Source of the DNA: Ulota crispa
Lineage: Eukaryota; Streptophyta; Bryopsida; Orthotrichales; Orthotrichaceae
Length of the DNA: 64,000 bases
Direction of reading: 5' to 3'
Assembly (NCBI GenBank): GCA_963920765.1
Contig: OY987250.1
Span: 14,314,409-14,378,408, forward strand
The position numbers and the translations under genes were made by a program. Numbering within the stretch: position 1 is the stretch's first letter; each line of letters begins with the position of its first letter. Of this stretch, positions 1 to 9,871 are shown piece by piece. The notes beneath the pieces are model-generated. The model was not told the DNA's origin, did not search any database, and worked only from the letters and a program-made list of their open reading frames with translations.

Positions 1-406
1 TGGAAATGATTTTTTTGATATTTAGGAAACTATGTTTATATTTATACAATTTTCATTGAATCCACACTAATCTAAATCATTTTTTTTCATTTCGTGTTTC
101 TTTTTGTAAATTTTTTGCACTTACAACGGCAGTCCTATCCATTATTATAATTGTTTGTTTTGTAATTCTATTCACCTCATATCAACTTCACATGTATTAG
201 AGACTTGTAACCATAGAGAAAACAATTTTTTCTTAAGCCATTTGCATAAATAAAACAAAAGTATTCAAGGTGCAAAAATGTGCAAACATGCGCTATTTTG
301 CTTAAGAAAAAGAGAAAAATGATAAAAAAAAACTAATACAAACATTGAACTTGACTTGCAAAGTCAAGAATTTTGTGTGTTGAGAAATCTTTTGAGTTTT
401 GAGACC

Positions 407-828
407 CCTCAAGGTACATTCACACCAAATGGGAAAACACAAAACTTATGAGGTTTGGATTTCAAACTCACATTGAGTGTTCTCATCGAAGGGTGTAATT
501 CTAATTTTAATCGTAACCCAAAGTTGAATATGACATGGCAAGTGGGTTACATCTTAAAATTGTAAGGGATTATGATTTTCTCAAGTGGAACTATAATTCT
601 CAAAATATTTAAATGTTGAAAAGTAGTGAAAGTGTTTAAACCCCTTAGGGAAGGTGAGATCTTTTTGTTCCCTGCTCACCTTCTGAAGATCACTCCCTCT
701 TTTATGTGAATGAGCTTCAATAATATGGGGTATATTTATTGCTACATGGATTGTACTTTGAAAGAGAACCCAATGGATTATGATTTATACCTCATGTTTT
801 CATCACCCTTAGTGTGAATACACCCTAG
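407..828. repeat. Degenerate foldback repeat R1, copy 1
   Basis: The ends are loosely inverted: AAGGTACATTCACACC on the left and the complement of GTGTGAATACACC on the right. The body from about 500 on is related to 32930-33330. This copy has a single TTAA at 635-638, where the second copy carries a 94-bp TTAA-flanked insert, so it acts as the empty-site reference. No coding capacity. The 406 bases before it are plain AT-rich DNA in which I see nothing. Confidence 0.5.
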
Positions 829-928
829 TAGTAGTATTGTTAATGATAGGATTTTAAAATGTTGGTTTGTAGTTGTGGAAGTTACCGTTGCAAACTTCAA
901 TATCTATAATTGTAGTTGTAGGTTTACT

Positions 929-1229
929 GCACTAATTATTGCATTTAGGTTGCTTTACCTAGAAAGTTCTCTCATGGCTCATCATTTGACCACTTAGAGG
1001 CACATGCCATTTTCTAAATTCTAGGATTTCACTTGGTTTACAACATGAATATTGTTAAAAAAATATTTGCAGCATCATTGTTGTTATCAAGACCTTTAAA
1101 AATAGTTCATTGCAATAAATACTCATGAAAATCACTAAACCAAAACTTACTATAACCGCAATAAATACTTATATTGTGTAAAATGTTGAGAAATTAACAT
1201 AGGGCATCCTAAATGCAATATTAAGTGAA
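929..1229. mobile_element. MITE family A, copy 1
   Basis: About 300 bp with inverted ends of the form TTGCATTTAGGTTGC ... CATCCTAAATGCAATATT. The interior has the family's recurring stretch TTTCACTTGGTTTACAACATG. It is non-coding and diverged from the other copies at 1250, 12861, 16899, 28310 and 30205. The target duplication is not clear. Confidence 0.65.
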
Positions 1230-1249
1230 GTAAGAATACTAGTAATTTT

Positions 1250-1555
1250 ATTGAATATTTCATTTAGGTTGCCTAGACAATTAAGTTGCCTTACCTTGGA
1301 TAGTTGCCTCATGACTCATTGCTCAACCACTTGGAGGCACATGCAACTCTCTAAATACTTAGATTTCACATGGTTTACTACTTGAATGTAGCTATTTTGT
1401 TTTGTGCAGCTTTGCTGTTGTTGCTATACCTTATAAAAAATAATTATTACATTAATTATATGTTGATGAAAAATTACTCTAGCAACAGTAATTATTTGCA
1501 TAGCGTAAAATGTCAAGAAATTAATATGGGGCAACCTAAACACAATATTCAAGGG
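1250..1555. mobile_element. MITE family A, copy 2
   Basis: It follows copy 1 directly and in the same orientation. The left end reads TTGAATATTTCATTTAGGTTGCC and is mirrored by GGGCAACCTAAACACAATATTC on the right. The interior shares TTTCACATGGTTTACTACTTG with the family. The short open frame inside it (from 1370) starts at a non-ATG codon and is not a gene. Confidence 0.7.
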
Positions 1556-1564
1556 ACAAACTAG

Positions 1565-1620
1565 GGAGACACCCCCCCAGTTGCTAGGAAGACACCCCCC
1601 AGTTGCTAGGGAGACACCCC
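1565..1620. repeat. C-rich 23-bp tandem repeat
   Basis: Two and a half copies of a unit containing GGGAGACACCCCCC and AGTTGCTAGG lie directly after MITE A2. The G/C strand asymmetry is unusual for this AT-rich neighbourhood. Confidence 0.8.
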
Positions 1621-1639
1621 CTATAGGTGGAAGGATGAC

Positions 1640-1895
1640 ATCTTTGGATGATGGATTTATGCATTGGAGTTAGACAACTCCACTTGGATGACAAATGTAT
1701 GGAATGCAAATTTGAGGAAAAGGGTATGGAATGTACCTTTGATGACAAGTGTACAGGATGTATACTTAAGGACAAAGGCATGCATGGGATATATGTACCT
1801 TTGATGACAAGTGAACAAGATGTACATTGGATGATAAGTGTCAAGATGAACCCTGGATGACAAGTGTACACAATGTACACTTGATGACAAGACAA
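1640..1895. repeat. Degenerate minisatellite, GATGACAAGTGTACA unit
   Basis: About ten imperfect copies of a roughly 24-bp unit (consensus close to GGATGACAAGTGTACANNATGTAC) run through this interval. Several frames stay open because the unit length is near a multiple of three, giving repetitive reading frames on both strands. These are by-products of the repeat and not genes. From 1900 to 2470 I see nothing beyond AT-rich DNA. Confidence 0.7.
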
Positions 1896-2469
1896 AGAGT
1901 GGAACTTGGAGCTAGCTAAACAACTCCAAGTAAAAGATGAGATATTTATGATATGAGTTATATTTAGAGAGAACTTCTAAATATAACTAAGTGTTATACT
2001 TTAGCAAAAGGGTTGGAGATGAGTATTAAAGATAGAAAAACAAAAATAGCTAAAGTAATCCTATATTTATGAAAGGATTGATAGTATAAGATGGGGCTCC
2101 AAGGGTGAGGAGATGAATTCTTGTTGAGGATTAATCTCTCTCTATGGTCAGGTGGGTGAGCTCCCTATGGTTTTATAGTTTATTGGGTATAGATTGTTGT
2201 TTTACTTGAGTATTTGAATGATTTAAGTTACGGACCGTGGGAAGTTTGTAACAATTGGTATTCAGTGTACAGTAGAACTCTAAACCGATATTCTCTAAAC
2301 TGATATTCTCTATAGTCTAATATATAACACAAATCTCAATGTTAGACCATACGTCAATCATAAACCAGAAAAATTAATTCAATACTAGTAATGTTCCTTG
2401 GTGCTATCTTGACACTAACTTCAAGATCACTTCATTTACACTTCCACAAAATTAATTAGTAACTTATTT

Positions 2470-3547
2470 AGACTAATCTAGTTCTTGGAGTCCCAGCCAT
2501 ATCAATTTAGAAGTAAGTTTACTAGTTCGTTTACTAGTACGTCATCGACGTCGAGCAAGCAGGGTTGCGTTGCAGCAGTGGTGGTGGCCAACCTCGGCCG
2601 CGTCGTCGGCGTCGTCGGCGTCGGAGAAAAACTCGCAAACCAGCCTCGCGGGCACGGCGCCCTCGTCACCACCGCCCGACCACCACCACGACCACCCTCG
2701 CGTCACTCTCACTCACTCACTCCACTGCCACTCTGCCTGTAACTTTAGTGGGGTCCTCCAATTCCACGTACGCTTTCTATTCTCGCACTTTTTCTGCCCT
2801 CTCGTTCAATCACTCGCTCTCTCTCGCAACAACGTCACGTCGTCCCGTCCCACACGGTGGAATATTCACGCACCCCCGCGGATGATCATTGGACGCGCAT
2901 CACCGAGATCCGCTCCTCTTTGCAACAACAACAACAAACTTTAATATGCACACAACAAGAGCTCTCATGTCCTGCCTGATAACTTTACCTATACTACCTC
3001 CCTCGTCTCTCTCGCCGCCCTTTGCTTGATTTCTTTTGTTCTTTTCTGTCCTGGGCACTCCCAATAGAGCTTGCGTGCTTTAGTAGGAATCTGATAGTAG
3101 CGTAATTCTGCTGCTCCTGCAGGGGCGAGTCCGGCACACCTCTTGATTGATTGACTTGCACGGGTGCCTTGATGTGAGGCGCGGTAGGTTTTACGTTGCG
3201 GAGACGGAGAGAGTTTGGTTGCTTTCTTTTTTATTAGTCTTGAGTTGGAGGAGAGGGTTGTTCTTTTTGCGCGTCTTCACTGATTTGGTGGACGGTACCG
3301 AGGACTCTGTTCGGTGTGGTTGAGTTTGGCGGTGAAAGGAATGAGAAGGTGATGCAGGGGAGTGAATAGCCTTGAGGACGCCAATCGCTGCATTGTCGTG
3401 ACGAGCGAAGCCGCTGGCGTAGGAGAAGATCGAGCTCGTGTTGCTTTTTTCGGTAAAGAGCGGTGAATTAGGGTTTCGCGATTCTGGCGTGTGAGGAAGA
3501 AGACGCAGTGGAGACGACAACAACAACAACAACCGATTGGCGCGGTG
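2470..3547 (+). promoter_or_regulatory. GC-rich promoter and 5' leader of the KMS-like gene
   Basis: Base composition jumps from AT-rich to GC-rich here and stays so through the KMS-like gene. From 2560 to 2700 there are CGTCGG hexamer repeats and CpG-dense sequence, then CT-rich stretches at 2700-2830 and 3000-3020. No convincing TATA box was found, so this may be a dispersed CpG-type promoter; the transcription start cannot be placed better than about 2750-3200. Several frames are open at 2485-2944 on the plus strand, and one on the minus strand, only because stops are rare in GC-rich DNA. I therefore do not call a gene here. Confidence 0.5.
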
Positions 3548-3806
3548 GTAAGTTAACCTTCCTCATAACACAACAGCTTACAAATTACGCGAACGCGTGG
3601 AGTAACTTAAACCGTTGTTGAATTCGCGTGCAATCCAAAAAAAACGGTAGATAGTCAGTCGCGTTTCTGAGCTCGATTAGGGTTTCGTGGTATCACGAGG
3701 TACCGGGGGTTTAAGCAGTCACAAATTTTGACGTGACATTGTTGAACACACGTTCTCGGTCGAGATTTTGATTGTCGTGGTGGTGGGGGTGATTGTGATT
3801 GTACAG
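3548..3806 (+). other. Probable 5'UTR intron of the KMS-like gene
   Basis: A strong donor, G|GTAAGT, at 3548 and an acceptor, TTGTGATTGTACAG, ending at 3806 bound a 259-bp interval. It is T-rich towards its 3' end. The first in-frame ATG of the gene lies 41 bases after the acceptor, so the intron sits in the leader. Leader introns are common in plant housekeeping genes and often raise expression; that role is inference here. Confidence 0.6.
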
Positions 3807-3846
3807 GAACAATCGAGGAGCTAGTGTTGCGCCACCACCACCACTG

Positions 3847-5286
3847 ATGGACACAGAACCGGACGTGGACACAGCCATGGACGACGAGGTATGCGAGGAG
3901 GAGGAGGTCGTGCGAGAAGTGCCAAATCCCGTGGAGAGGTTACCCGAAGTGTCGAAGCTCAGGAGATCACACACGTTGCAACGCAAGCGGTTGAGCCTGA
4001 CGAGGCAGCCGTTCGAAACCCTACGTTTGGCGGCACTGTCGCTGTCGAAACAAAGCCGCAACCTGTGGATCCACGTGCTGAGGCACCACCTGCGCGTCGT
4101 CGCGGCCGGCGTGCTCGCGGTGCTCACCATCGTCGCGCTCGCCGTGGTGGACGGGCCGCACGAGTACTATGTCCGCGAGGCCATGGCGCACTTCCGCTTC
4201 GCGCTTTGGTGGATCGGGTTAGGCGTGGCGTCGTCGATCGGGCTCGGGGCCGGGTTGCATACGTTCGTGATGTTCCTCGCCCCGCACATCGTCATGTTCA
4301 CATTGCGCGCGTCGCGATGCGGGCGCGTGGATTTCAAGCAAGTCGCATATGATACGAGGCAGTGGTGGGGAATTCCAGCATCCTGGGAGTTGAAAGAATG
4401 CTTGGAACTCGGCGAGCCCATGTTTCCCCGGCTCGCAACAGACGGGCTCGAGAGCTACGTCGTCCCGATTGTGAAGGTGGTGCTGCAAGTGCAACTGGAA
4501 GTGATTCTGTGGGGCATCGGCACCGCCATTGGGGAGCTCCCGCCCTACTTCATCTCGCGCGCTGCGAGGTTGTCCGGGGAGAAAGTGAAGGAGCTTGAGG
4601 ATTTGGTCAACTTGCCTGAAGCGCGGCAGCGTCCGAGCTTGTACGCCCGGCTCAAAGTCTGGGGTTTTCGCCGCTTCTCCCACCTCGGGTTCTTCGCTAT
4701 TCTCGTGTTCGCGTCTGTTCCGAACCCGGTGTTCGACCTCGCGGGATTGATGTGTGGGTACCTGCTTGTCCCGTTCTGGAAGTTTTTTCTGGCGACGTTG
4801 ATTGGGAAGGCGATTGTCAAAACGCATCTTCAAACTTTGTCCGTGATTTTTGCTTGTAATCCGCATGTGATGGAAGCGTTGTTGGTGGGGATGGAGTGGG
4901 TTATTAGTCATATTCCGTTTTTGAACCGGTGGACGCCACAGATTATGGCTGCTGTGAGGGCTGAGATACATAAGCTCTCTGGGAATGCTGGTCTTGCTGA
5001 GGCTGTCAAAGGTGGTGGGTTCTCGGTTGGGGCCCTTTGGACTGTGCTTCTGCAGCTCATGATGGCTGGGTTTGTTGCCTCTATTATTACTGCGTCTGCG
5101 CAAGGGTACTTGATGGAGCAGCATAAGCAGGAGATGGCCGCGCTCGTGGCCAGACTCACCAGAAAAACGACCAAACAACAGCCACAACCACAACCCCAAC
5201 AACAACAACCACAACAGCAGCAACAGCAACAGGAAGAGCAACCACAACAGCAAGACGAAGAGATAAAGGAGAAAAAGGAGAGATGA
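3847..5286 (+). CDS. KMS1: VMP1-like ER membrane protein, KMS1/KMS2 type
   Basis: This is a 479-residue multi-pass protein of the plant KILLING ME SLOWLY family, homologous to vacuole membrane protein 1. In the known family these proteins sit in the ER, carry a DedA/VTT-type core and act in the early secretory pathway; animal VMP1 moves lipids between leaflets and is needed for autophagy. Visible features: an acidic N-terminus (residues 1-30), the plant-typical LSLTRQPFETLR motif (49-60), membrane segments near 82-102, 118-152, 204-225, 280-322 and 394-417, and the VTT signatures GIGTAIGELPPYF (223-235) and SVPNPVFDLAGLMCGY (290-305). The reading frame has no intron. The first ATG was chosen at 3847, because the upstream open frame starts at TTG inside a probable leader intron. 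The C-terminus (about 442-479) is a Gln/Pro-rich, then charged tail that is not part of the conserved fold. KMS1 versus KMS2 cannot be decided. Confidence 0.9.
   Translation: MDTEPDVDTAMDDEVCEEEEVVREVPNPVERLPEVSKLRRSHTLQRKRLSLTRQPFETLRLAALSLSKQSRNLWIHVLRHHLRVVAAGVLAVLTIVALAVVDGPHEYYVREAMAHFRFALWWIGLGVASSIGLGAGLHTFVMFLAPHIVMFTLRASRCGRVDFKQVAYDTRQWWGIPASWELKECLELGEPMFPRLATDGLESYVVPIVKVVLQVQLEVILWGIGTAIGELPPYFISRAARLSGEKVKELEDLVNLPEARQRPSLYARLKVWGFRRFSHLGFFAILVFASVPNPVFDLAGLMCGYLLVPFWKFFLATLIGKAIVKTHLQTLSVIFACNPHVMEALLVGMEWVISHIPFLNRWTPQIMAAVRAEIHKLSGNAGLAEAVKGGGFSVGALWTVLLQLMMAGFVASIITASAQGYLMEQHKQEMAALVARLTRKTTKQQPQPQPQQQQPQQQQQQQEEQPQQQDEEIKEKKER
5164..5262 (+). repeat. CAA/CAG repeat encoding the polyQ tail
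   Basis: Imperfect CAA/CAG/CCA codons inside the KMS-like gene encode a glutamine-rich tail with proline interruptions. Mixed codons suggest an old, partly stabilised repeat. Confidence 0.9.
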
Positions 5287-5970
5287 CTTTCTCCTTCTCT
5301 TTCTTTCTTTCTCTCTCTTTCCCTTGGGCCAGAAAGCTTGTACAGATTCTAAGCCAGATTCTAAGCCAGATTTTACGACTGTATTTCTTGACAGGAGGGG
5401 GCGAGGCTTTTGGTAGCCTTTGCTTTTTTTTGTGAAGAGTTTTACAGATCCAATTCTTCATCTTAAGGAGGAAATCACCTCTGCTTTTTTCTTTTTTTTT
5501 AGAGATGCAGGATTTTTTAGAAAACAAAATATTGAAACCCACCTTCTTTGCTTTTTGGTTGATTATAGTTTCAAAGAATATGGGCGAGGGTGTCTCTCTG
5601 TCTCTCTCGCTCGTTCTCTCGCTCTTTCTCGCTCTTTCTTTCTCTTTATTTCTTTCTATTATTGACTGGTGATGTCTTGGAGATTTGCTCTCTTTTCTTG
5701 TGGTGATATGTGCCATTGCCCAGAAACAGAGATCCAAAGACATGTCGTCACTTTTTCATCTTATACAGTTACTGGAACTGGGGCTCTTTCATTTTGTTGT
5801 GTCTTTCAGTTTTTGTTGTTGTTGTGAATTGTTGTTGTTGTTGTTGTTACTTCTAGAGATTTGCTGTAGAGATACTTTGTCTTTGGCGAGGGGTTTTGTA
5901 GGGTTTGAGTTGAGATCGTATTTTGCATGTTTTATGAGCTTGGTGACACTTTTTAGCTTCATTTTGTAAG
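5287..5970 (+). other. 3'UTR and downstream CT-rich tracts of the KMS-like gene
   Basis: The sequence after the stop is pyrimidine-rich (5288-5325 and 5600-5660, runs of CTTT/CTCT), with GTTGTT repeats at 5812-5850. No clear AATAAA was seen; the mRNA end probably lies between 5700 and 6100. Minus-strand open frames here are low-complexity by-products. Confidence 0.4.
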
Positions 5971-6387
5971 TTTGGGAGCGAAGGTGGTTATTGAGGTTCA
6001 TATCTTATCACTGTCTGAGGTTTCTGCTTGAGGCTTTTTTTTCTTCCTAGTTTTGTGATGGTTGGGATTGAATGTGGGGTTCTTTTTTTTCGTTTGCTCA
6101 GTTGGTAATTGTAATGGAGCTCGTTTTTGTGATATTTTGTGGGTCTGTTTTAAGTGGATTTGTGTGTATGAGTGGAGACCGGTGACCCCAAATGTGATTT
6201 GAAAGTAAGCTGAAGTGGCTAAAAACATCGAAAGGTGGTAGTTATAAGTTTAGTACCAAGTATTTTGGGAGATTTAGTCACATTTGTCAACGTAGAAGGT
6301 TGACTAGTGTAGGTAAATGTTTTTTGTAGTTGTTAGACTTCGGACGTTTTGATTGAGACCAACAAGCTACGTTTGTTTTTGCTATGT

Positions 6388-6795
6388 TAGAGCGTCCTCA
6401 ATGCACTTGGTAAATAGCCTCGAAATACTAAACATATGTTTTTTAATGGATTATTAGATAAAACGTGAAAGTACTGTTGTAGGCATTGAACTTTTTCTGT
6501 GAGAACTTAAGAAATTTGGATTTGGACGTTACGTGATTCAATAACATTTTATTAAATGTTAGTTATCTGATTAGAGGTTTCAACAAATGAAGCCTCAAAA
6601 CGTAAAAGCCAAAGGGACTACCTCTAAATGTATTTAAATTAACCAACGTTCAATCTCAAATTTTCTTATGTTTTCATATTGGAATTTTCAATGCACTTCA
6701 AACAGAATATTTTCATGTTCTAATATATTATTTATTAAAAGAACACACATTCAATATGTTAGGCATATTTACCAAGTGTATTGAAGACGCTCTTG
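6388..6795. mobile_element. Tourist-like MITE, family D, copy 1
   Basis: A 408-bp foldback. The left end TTAGAGCGTCCTCAATGCAC is mirrored by GTGTATTGAAGACGCTCTTG, flanked by TTA and TTG. These GAGC...GCTC ends with TTA flanks resemble PIF/Harbinger-derived MITEs. From 5970 to here, and from 6796 to about 7780, I see only AT-rich DNA. Confidence 0.75.
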
Positions 6796-7785
6796 CTTCA
6801 AATTTGGAAGTTCAAGAGGGAGATTCAACTTCAAGTTTTCGAAAAGTAATCCTCTTTCCAAGGATTACCACCCACATTGTCAAAAGATGTTAGCTTTTGG
6901 GATTTTTTGGGTTTTTTTTTAAGATGTCGCTCAGGGGATTGAGTTTTTGGGATCCCCAACATTCTAAGAATATTTTTTGAGTGCAACTTCGCTTGTGGCT
7001 ATTTTGTTACCTACCTTCATCAAGGTTGTCAAACTTCACTTATAACATGCTTTAAACCACCGTCCTGTGTTTTTTGTCACAGGATGCCATGTGTGATAAC
7101 CAATGGCATTATCTCCCCCATTATCTCCCCCTTAAACTTCCAACTCTCAAGCTCACTAACTTAGTGTATATTAAAGTAGTTCGTACGCGCACGTGAATAA
7201 CGTTGTGTGATTTGAGGATTGTCCATCCCCTAATCCTATTTGAAGCGGATTTCAAAACCTTCTTGGAAAATATATTTTTATAGTTCCTAACTCAAAAATA
7301 AGCTCATGAACCTATGGGGTAAAGAATGTTATGAAAGATTGCTTAAAGCAAAAAAAAAAGTTAGGCAAATTCAAAGCAAATCTCTACAATGCAGTAACCC
7401 TTGAGCTCCTGGAGTTGTTTTAGGGTTTAGGAGAAAATGGGGGATTTAATGGCTACTAGAGCTTGGAAATTTACATTCAGAAAAAGTGACCGTAGGATTT
7501 GAAAAAGGACTACCTTCTCTGCTGATGTGGATCAGCCACGATCGTTTTCACCGTACAAATTGAGAGAAAAAATGAGATCAAGTTGGGATCCCGAGCAAGA
7601 GGATCCCGTTACTGGGACGCTTAAGGGTTAAGGAGCAAAGATGAGCTTTCACACATGTTTTGAGGTAGTTAATTATAATATTCAATCCAACACAACATTA
7701 TTAACTTATGCAATTGAGGTGCTTTTGTGAGCATTTTAATTAAAATTTTAAAGCTTACTAATTTCTATTTTTTCTAAACTAAAAA

Positions 7786-7912
7786 ACTATAATAACTAAA
7801 AGAAAATGGTGTATAAATTGACATGTCCTAAGTAACTAAATGTGTACAAATTGACAAAAAGGTGTCCTAATTGACAAAAACTGACAAAATTGACAGTGTT
7901 CCCTCAGTACTA
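7786..7912. mobile_element. Degenerate CACTA-like mini-element
   Basis: The interval repeats AAATTGACA and TGTCC motifs typical of the clearer copies at 8363, 17926 and 42676, and ends in TGTTCCCTCAGTACTATA. The ends are too eroded to place exactly. Confidence 0.35.
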
Positions 7913-8362
7913 TAACAACTGCTGCGTTTTTTTTTTTTTTTTTTTGCCTTTGTTCATTTACAAGTACACCTTTGACGTGCTTAGCTCTTTGAAGTCATGA
8001 CCTGTTCTCATCTAATCAATCTTTGTTGACTTTTCTACAGTGATATATGCATTTCAAAACTTTGATGTTTTTCCATAAAACATGTACACCTTGAGTTTAT
8101 GTTCGTTCTTACGGTAAATATTCAATAATATTCCTAAAAAGAGAGTCTAAAAAGCGATTTCTGTGTAGAATTCAATACAAATTTTAAACTATCTGAAGTA
8201 GACTGAAATATTTATGAAAAGTAGAGATGTATTTGTGATGAATAGCTTGGTATAATTGGTTTACTTGTTAAATATTTACCTAGAGAACTTAAATGAAAAA
8301 AAATTGCAAATAATATATGTTAAACCTTCAAAAAGCATCCTTTAAAAGGCCACAAAAAATTA

Positions 8363-8502
8363 TACTACCAGAAAAGTTGTCCAAATTGACTAAATATGTT
8401 CAAAATGACAAAAAAAGGTTTGCACTAACAAAAGAATGTCCAAATTAACATGTCCGAATTGACAAAAAAAAATGTCCAAATTAACATTGTTCCCTTGTAG
8501 CG
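8363..8502. mobile_element. CACTA-like mini-element with TTA duplication
   Basis: A 140-bp element starting TACTACCAGAAAAG and ending CCCTTGTAGCG, related to the CACTACAAG...CTTGTAGTG copies elsewhere in the window. Both sides carry TTA (8360-8362 and 8503-8505), a 3-bp duplication as expected for CACTA transposition. The interior is made of ATGTCCAAATT and TGACAAAAA motifs. Confidence 0.65.
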
Positions 8503-8774
8503 TTATAATTGCAAGATTTTTTAAAAGAAATTTCCAATGGAATGAAAAGTAGATTATTGGAGCTCCATTATGTATTTAAATTTACTTAAAAGGAAGTATT
8601 AAGTAAAAATCATATGTGTGATTGTGAAAAAGTTGTTAACATAATCTTTTGTCTCTTTCTCTTTCTTTTTAACAACAAAACTTACAAGGACTATAGTGTG
8701 ACAGTTCCTTATGTATAATGGAGTGTGCAAGGAATCCATGTATGTTGCTAGCCCCAAAAAAACCATGTTCTTTA

Positions 8775-9052
8775 GGGGCAGTTCACACTAAGTCCTACAT
8801 CCCATCTTTGCAAGTCCGGCACTATGCGATATCTTAGTCTTGTTGTGTTCTTAAGAGTGAACTAGAATACTAAAGAAAAGTTTGAATATTTTTTGCAAAA
8901 ATATTGGTGGAAATCAAGCTAAAAGTTGGGTCTAGTAAAGTAGTCAATCCAAACCTAATGTGAAATCCCACCATTTTTTACTCCAAAATTTCCAAACAAT
9001 GCTAATGTTTAAGCAACCAAGACATGGGACTTGAGACTTAATGTGAAGAGCC
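8775..9052. mobile_element. MITE family E, copy 1
   Basis: GGGGCAGTTCACACTAAGTCC on the left is mirrored, imperfectly, by GGGACTTGAGACTTAATGTGAAGAG on the right. Related copies lie at 11912-12262 and 62962-63307. It is non-coding. Confidence 0.6.
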
Positions 9053-9129
9053 AAGTCCCAACTTTTGACCTTATGCCAATTTAATTCTTAGATTTCCATG
9101 AGACATTGATTTTGGATGTGGGCATATTG

Positions 9130-9763
9130 TAGTGTGACCTGGGTTTTGTTTTTTTATTAATTCAAAAATGTTAAAAACAAATTTCCAAAAAGTGTTAGGA
9201 AACAAATAATAAAATGTGTGAAAAATGAACAAGATATGTGACTAAAAGTTCACTAATAAAACATCAATGTCCTTTGGTACTTAATGCAACATACGAATCA
9301 TAGAATTTGACACAAAATGTTTTTAATAAATCCATTGTCTTCACTATCATACTCAAGCATCTTTTCAAATTCAAACCTAATGCTTTCTCTTCCTTGCTAA
9401 TTTTTTCAGGCTTATACCGTAAATGAACCACTACCTTCAACCGTTACCAATTCAATTAACCCTTAAAGGATGAGGAGGACAAAAAACATCCTTTGGAAAT
9501 ACTCACCGCGCAGCCAACCCGCGGTGACCAACTTGTCCTTTAAGAGTAACGAGTTACACTCACGTACTCCACTTTCATTCATTGTAAATAAATTAATTGT
9601 GTCCATTTTGATTGTCCCTTTAAATTTGAAAGGACACAATGTTTCATTTACATTTTATATATTACAAATAGTCAAATAAGTATGTACTTACAAAATCAAA
9701 AACCATTTTAGGTAAAAATAATAATAATTTTGTAATTGCAAAAACAAAACCCATGTCACACTA
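9130..9763. mobile_element. Foldback element with TAGTGTGAC ends, nested insert
   Basis: The left end TAGTGTGACCTGGGTTTTG is matched in reverse complement by CAAAACCCATGTCACACTA on the right, with further pairing outside (TTG / CAA). The interior holds a 94-bp TTAA-flanked insertion (9456-9549), so the foldback is older than that insertion. Confidence 0.65.
9456..9549. mobile_element. Short TTAA-flanked element (T2)
   Basis: TTAA-CCCTTAAAGGATGAG on the left and CTTGTCCTTTAAGA-GTAA on the right give a 94-bp element with one eroded TTAA copy. It is the smallest form of the TTAA family in this window, similar in size to the one at 33101. Confidence 0.5.
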
Positions 9764-9871
9764 CAATAGCTTTACTATTTAGCTTGAAGTTGCTTGTTTG
9801 GTGGTGAATTTAGGGGAGATACATTAGTGTTTGATTTGCATCATGTATGGGTGATTGCAAGGGTGATTGTA

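Noticed and set aside
2485..2944. Plus-strand frames of 85-124 codons
   Set aside because: All three frames are open because of GC-rich repeats; none has a domain or clear start advantage.
3799..3846. N-terminal extension of the KMS-like protein from a TTG codon
   Set aside because: It has no ATG, and its first codons lie at the acceptor of a likely leader intron (AG at 3805-3806). The ATG at 3847 is preferred.
5156..5743. 195-codon minus-strand frame
   Set aside because: Antisense to the polyQ tail and CT-rich 3'UTR; low-complexity composition.
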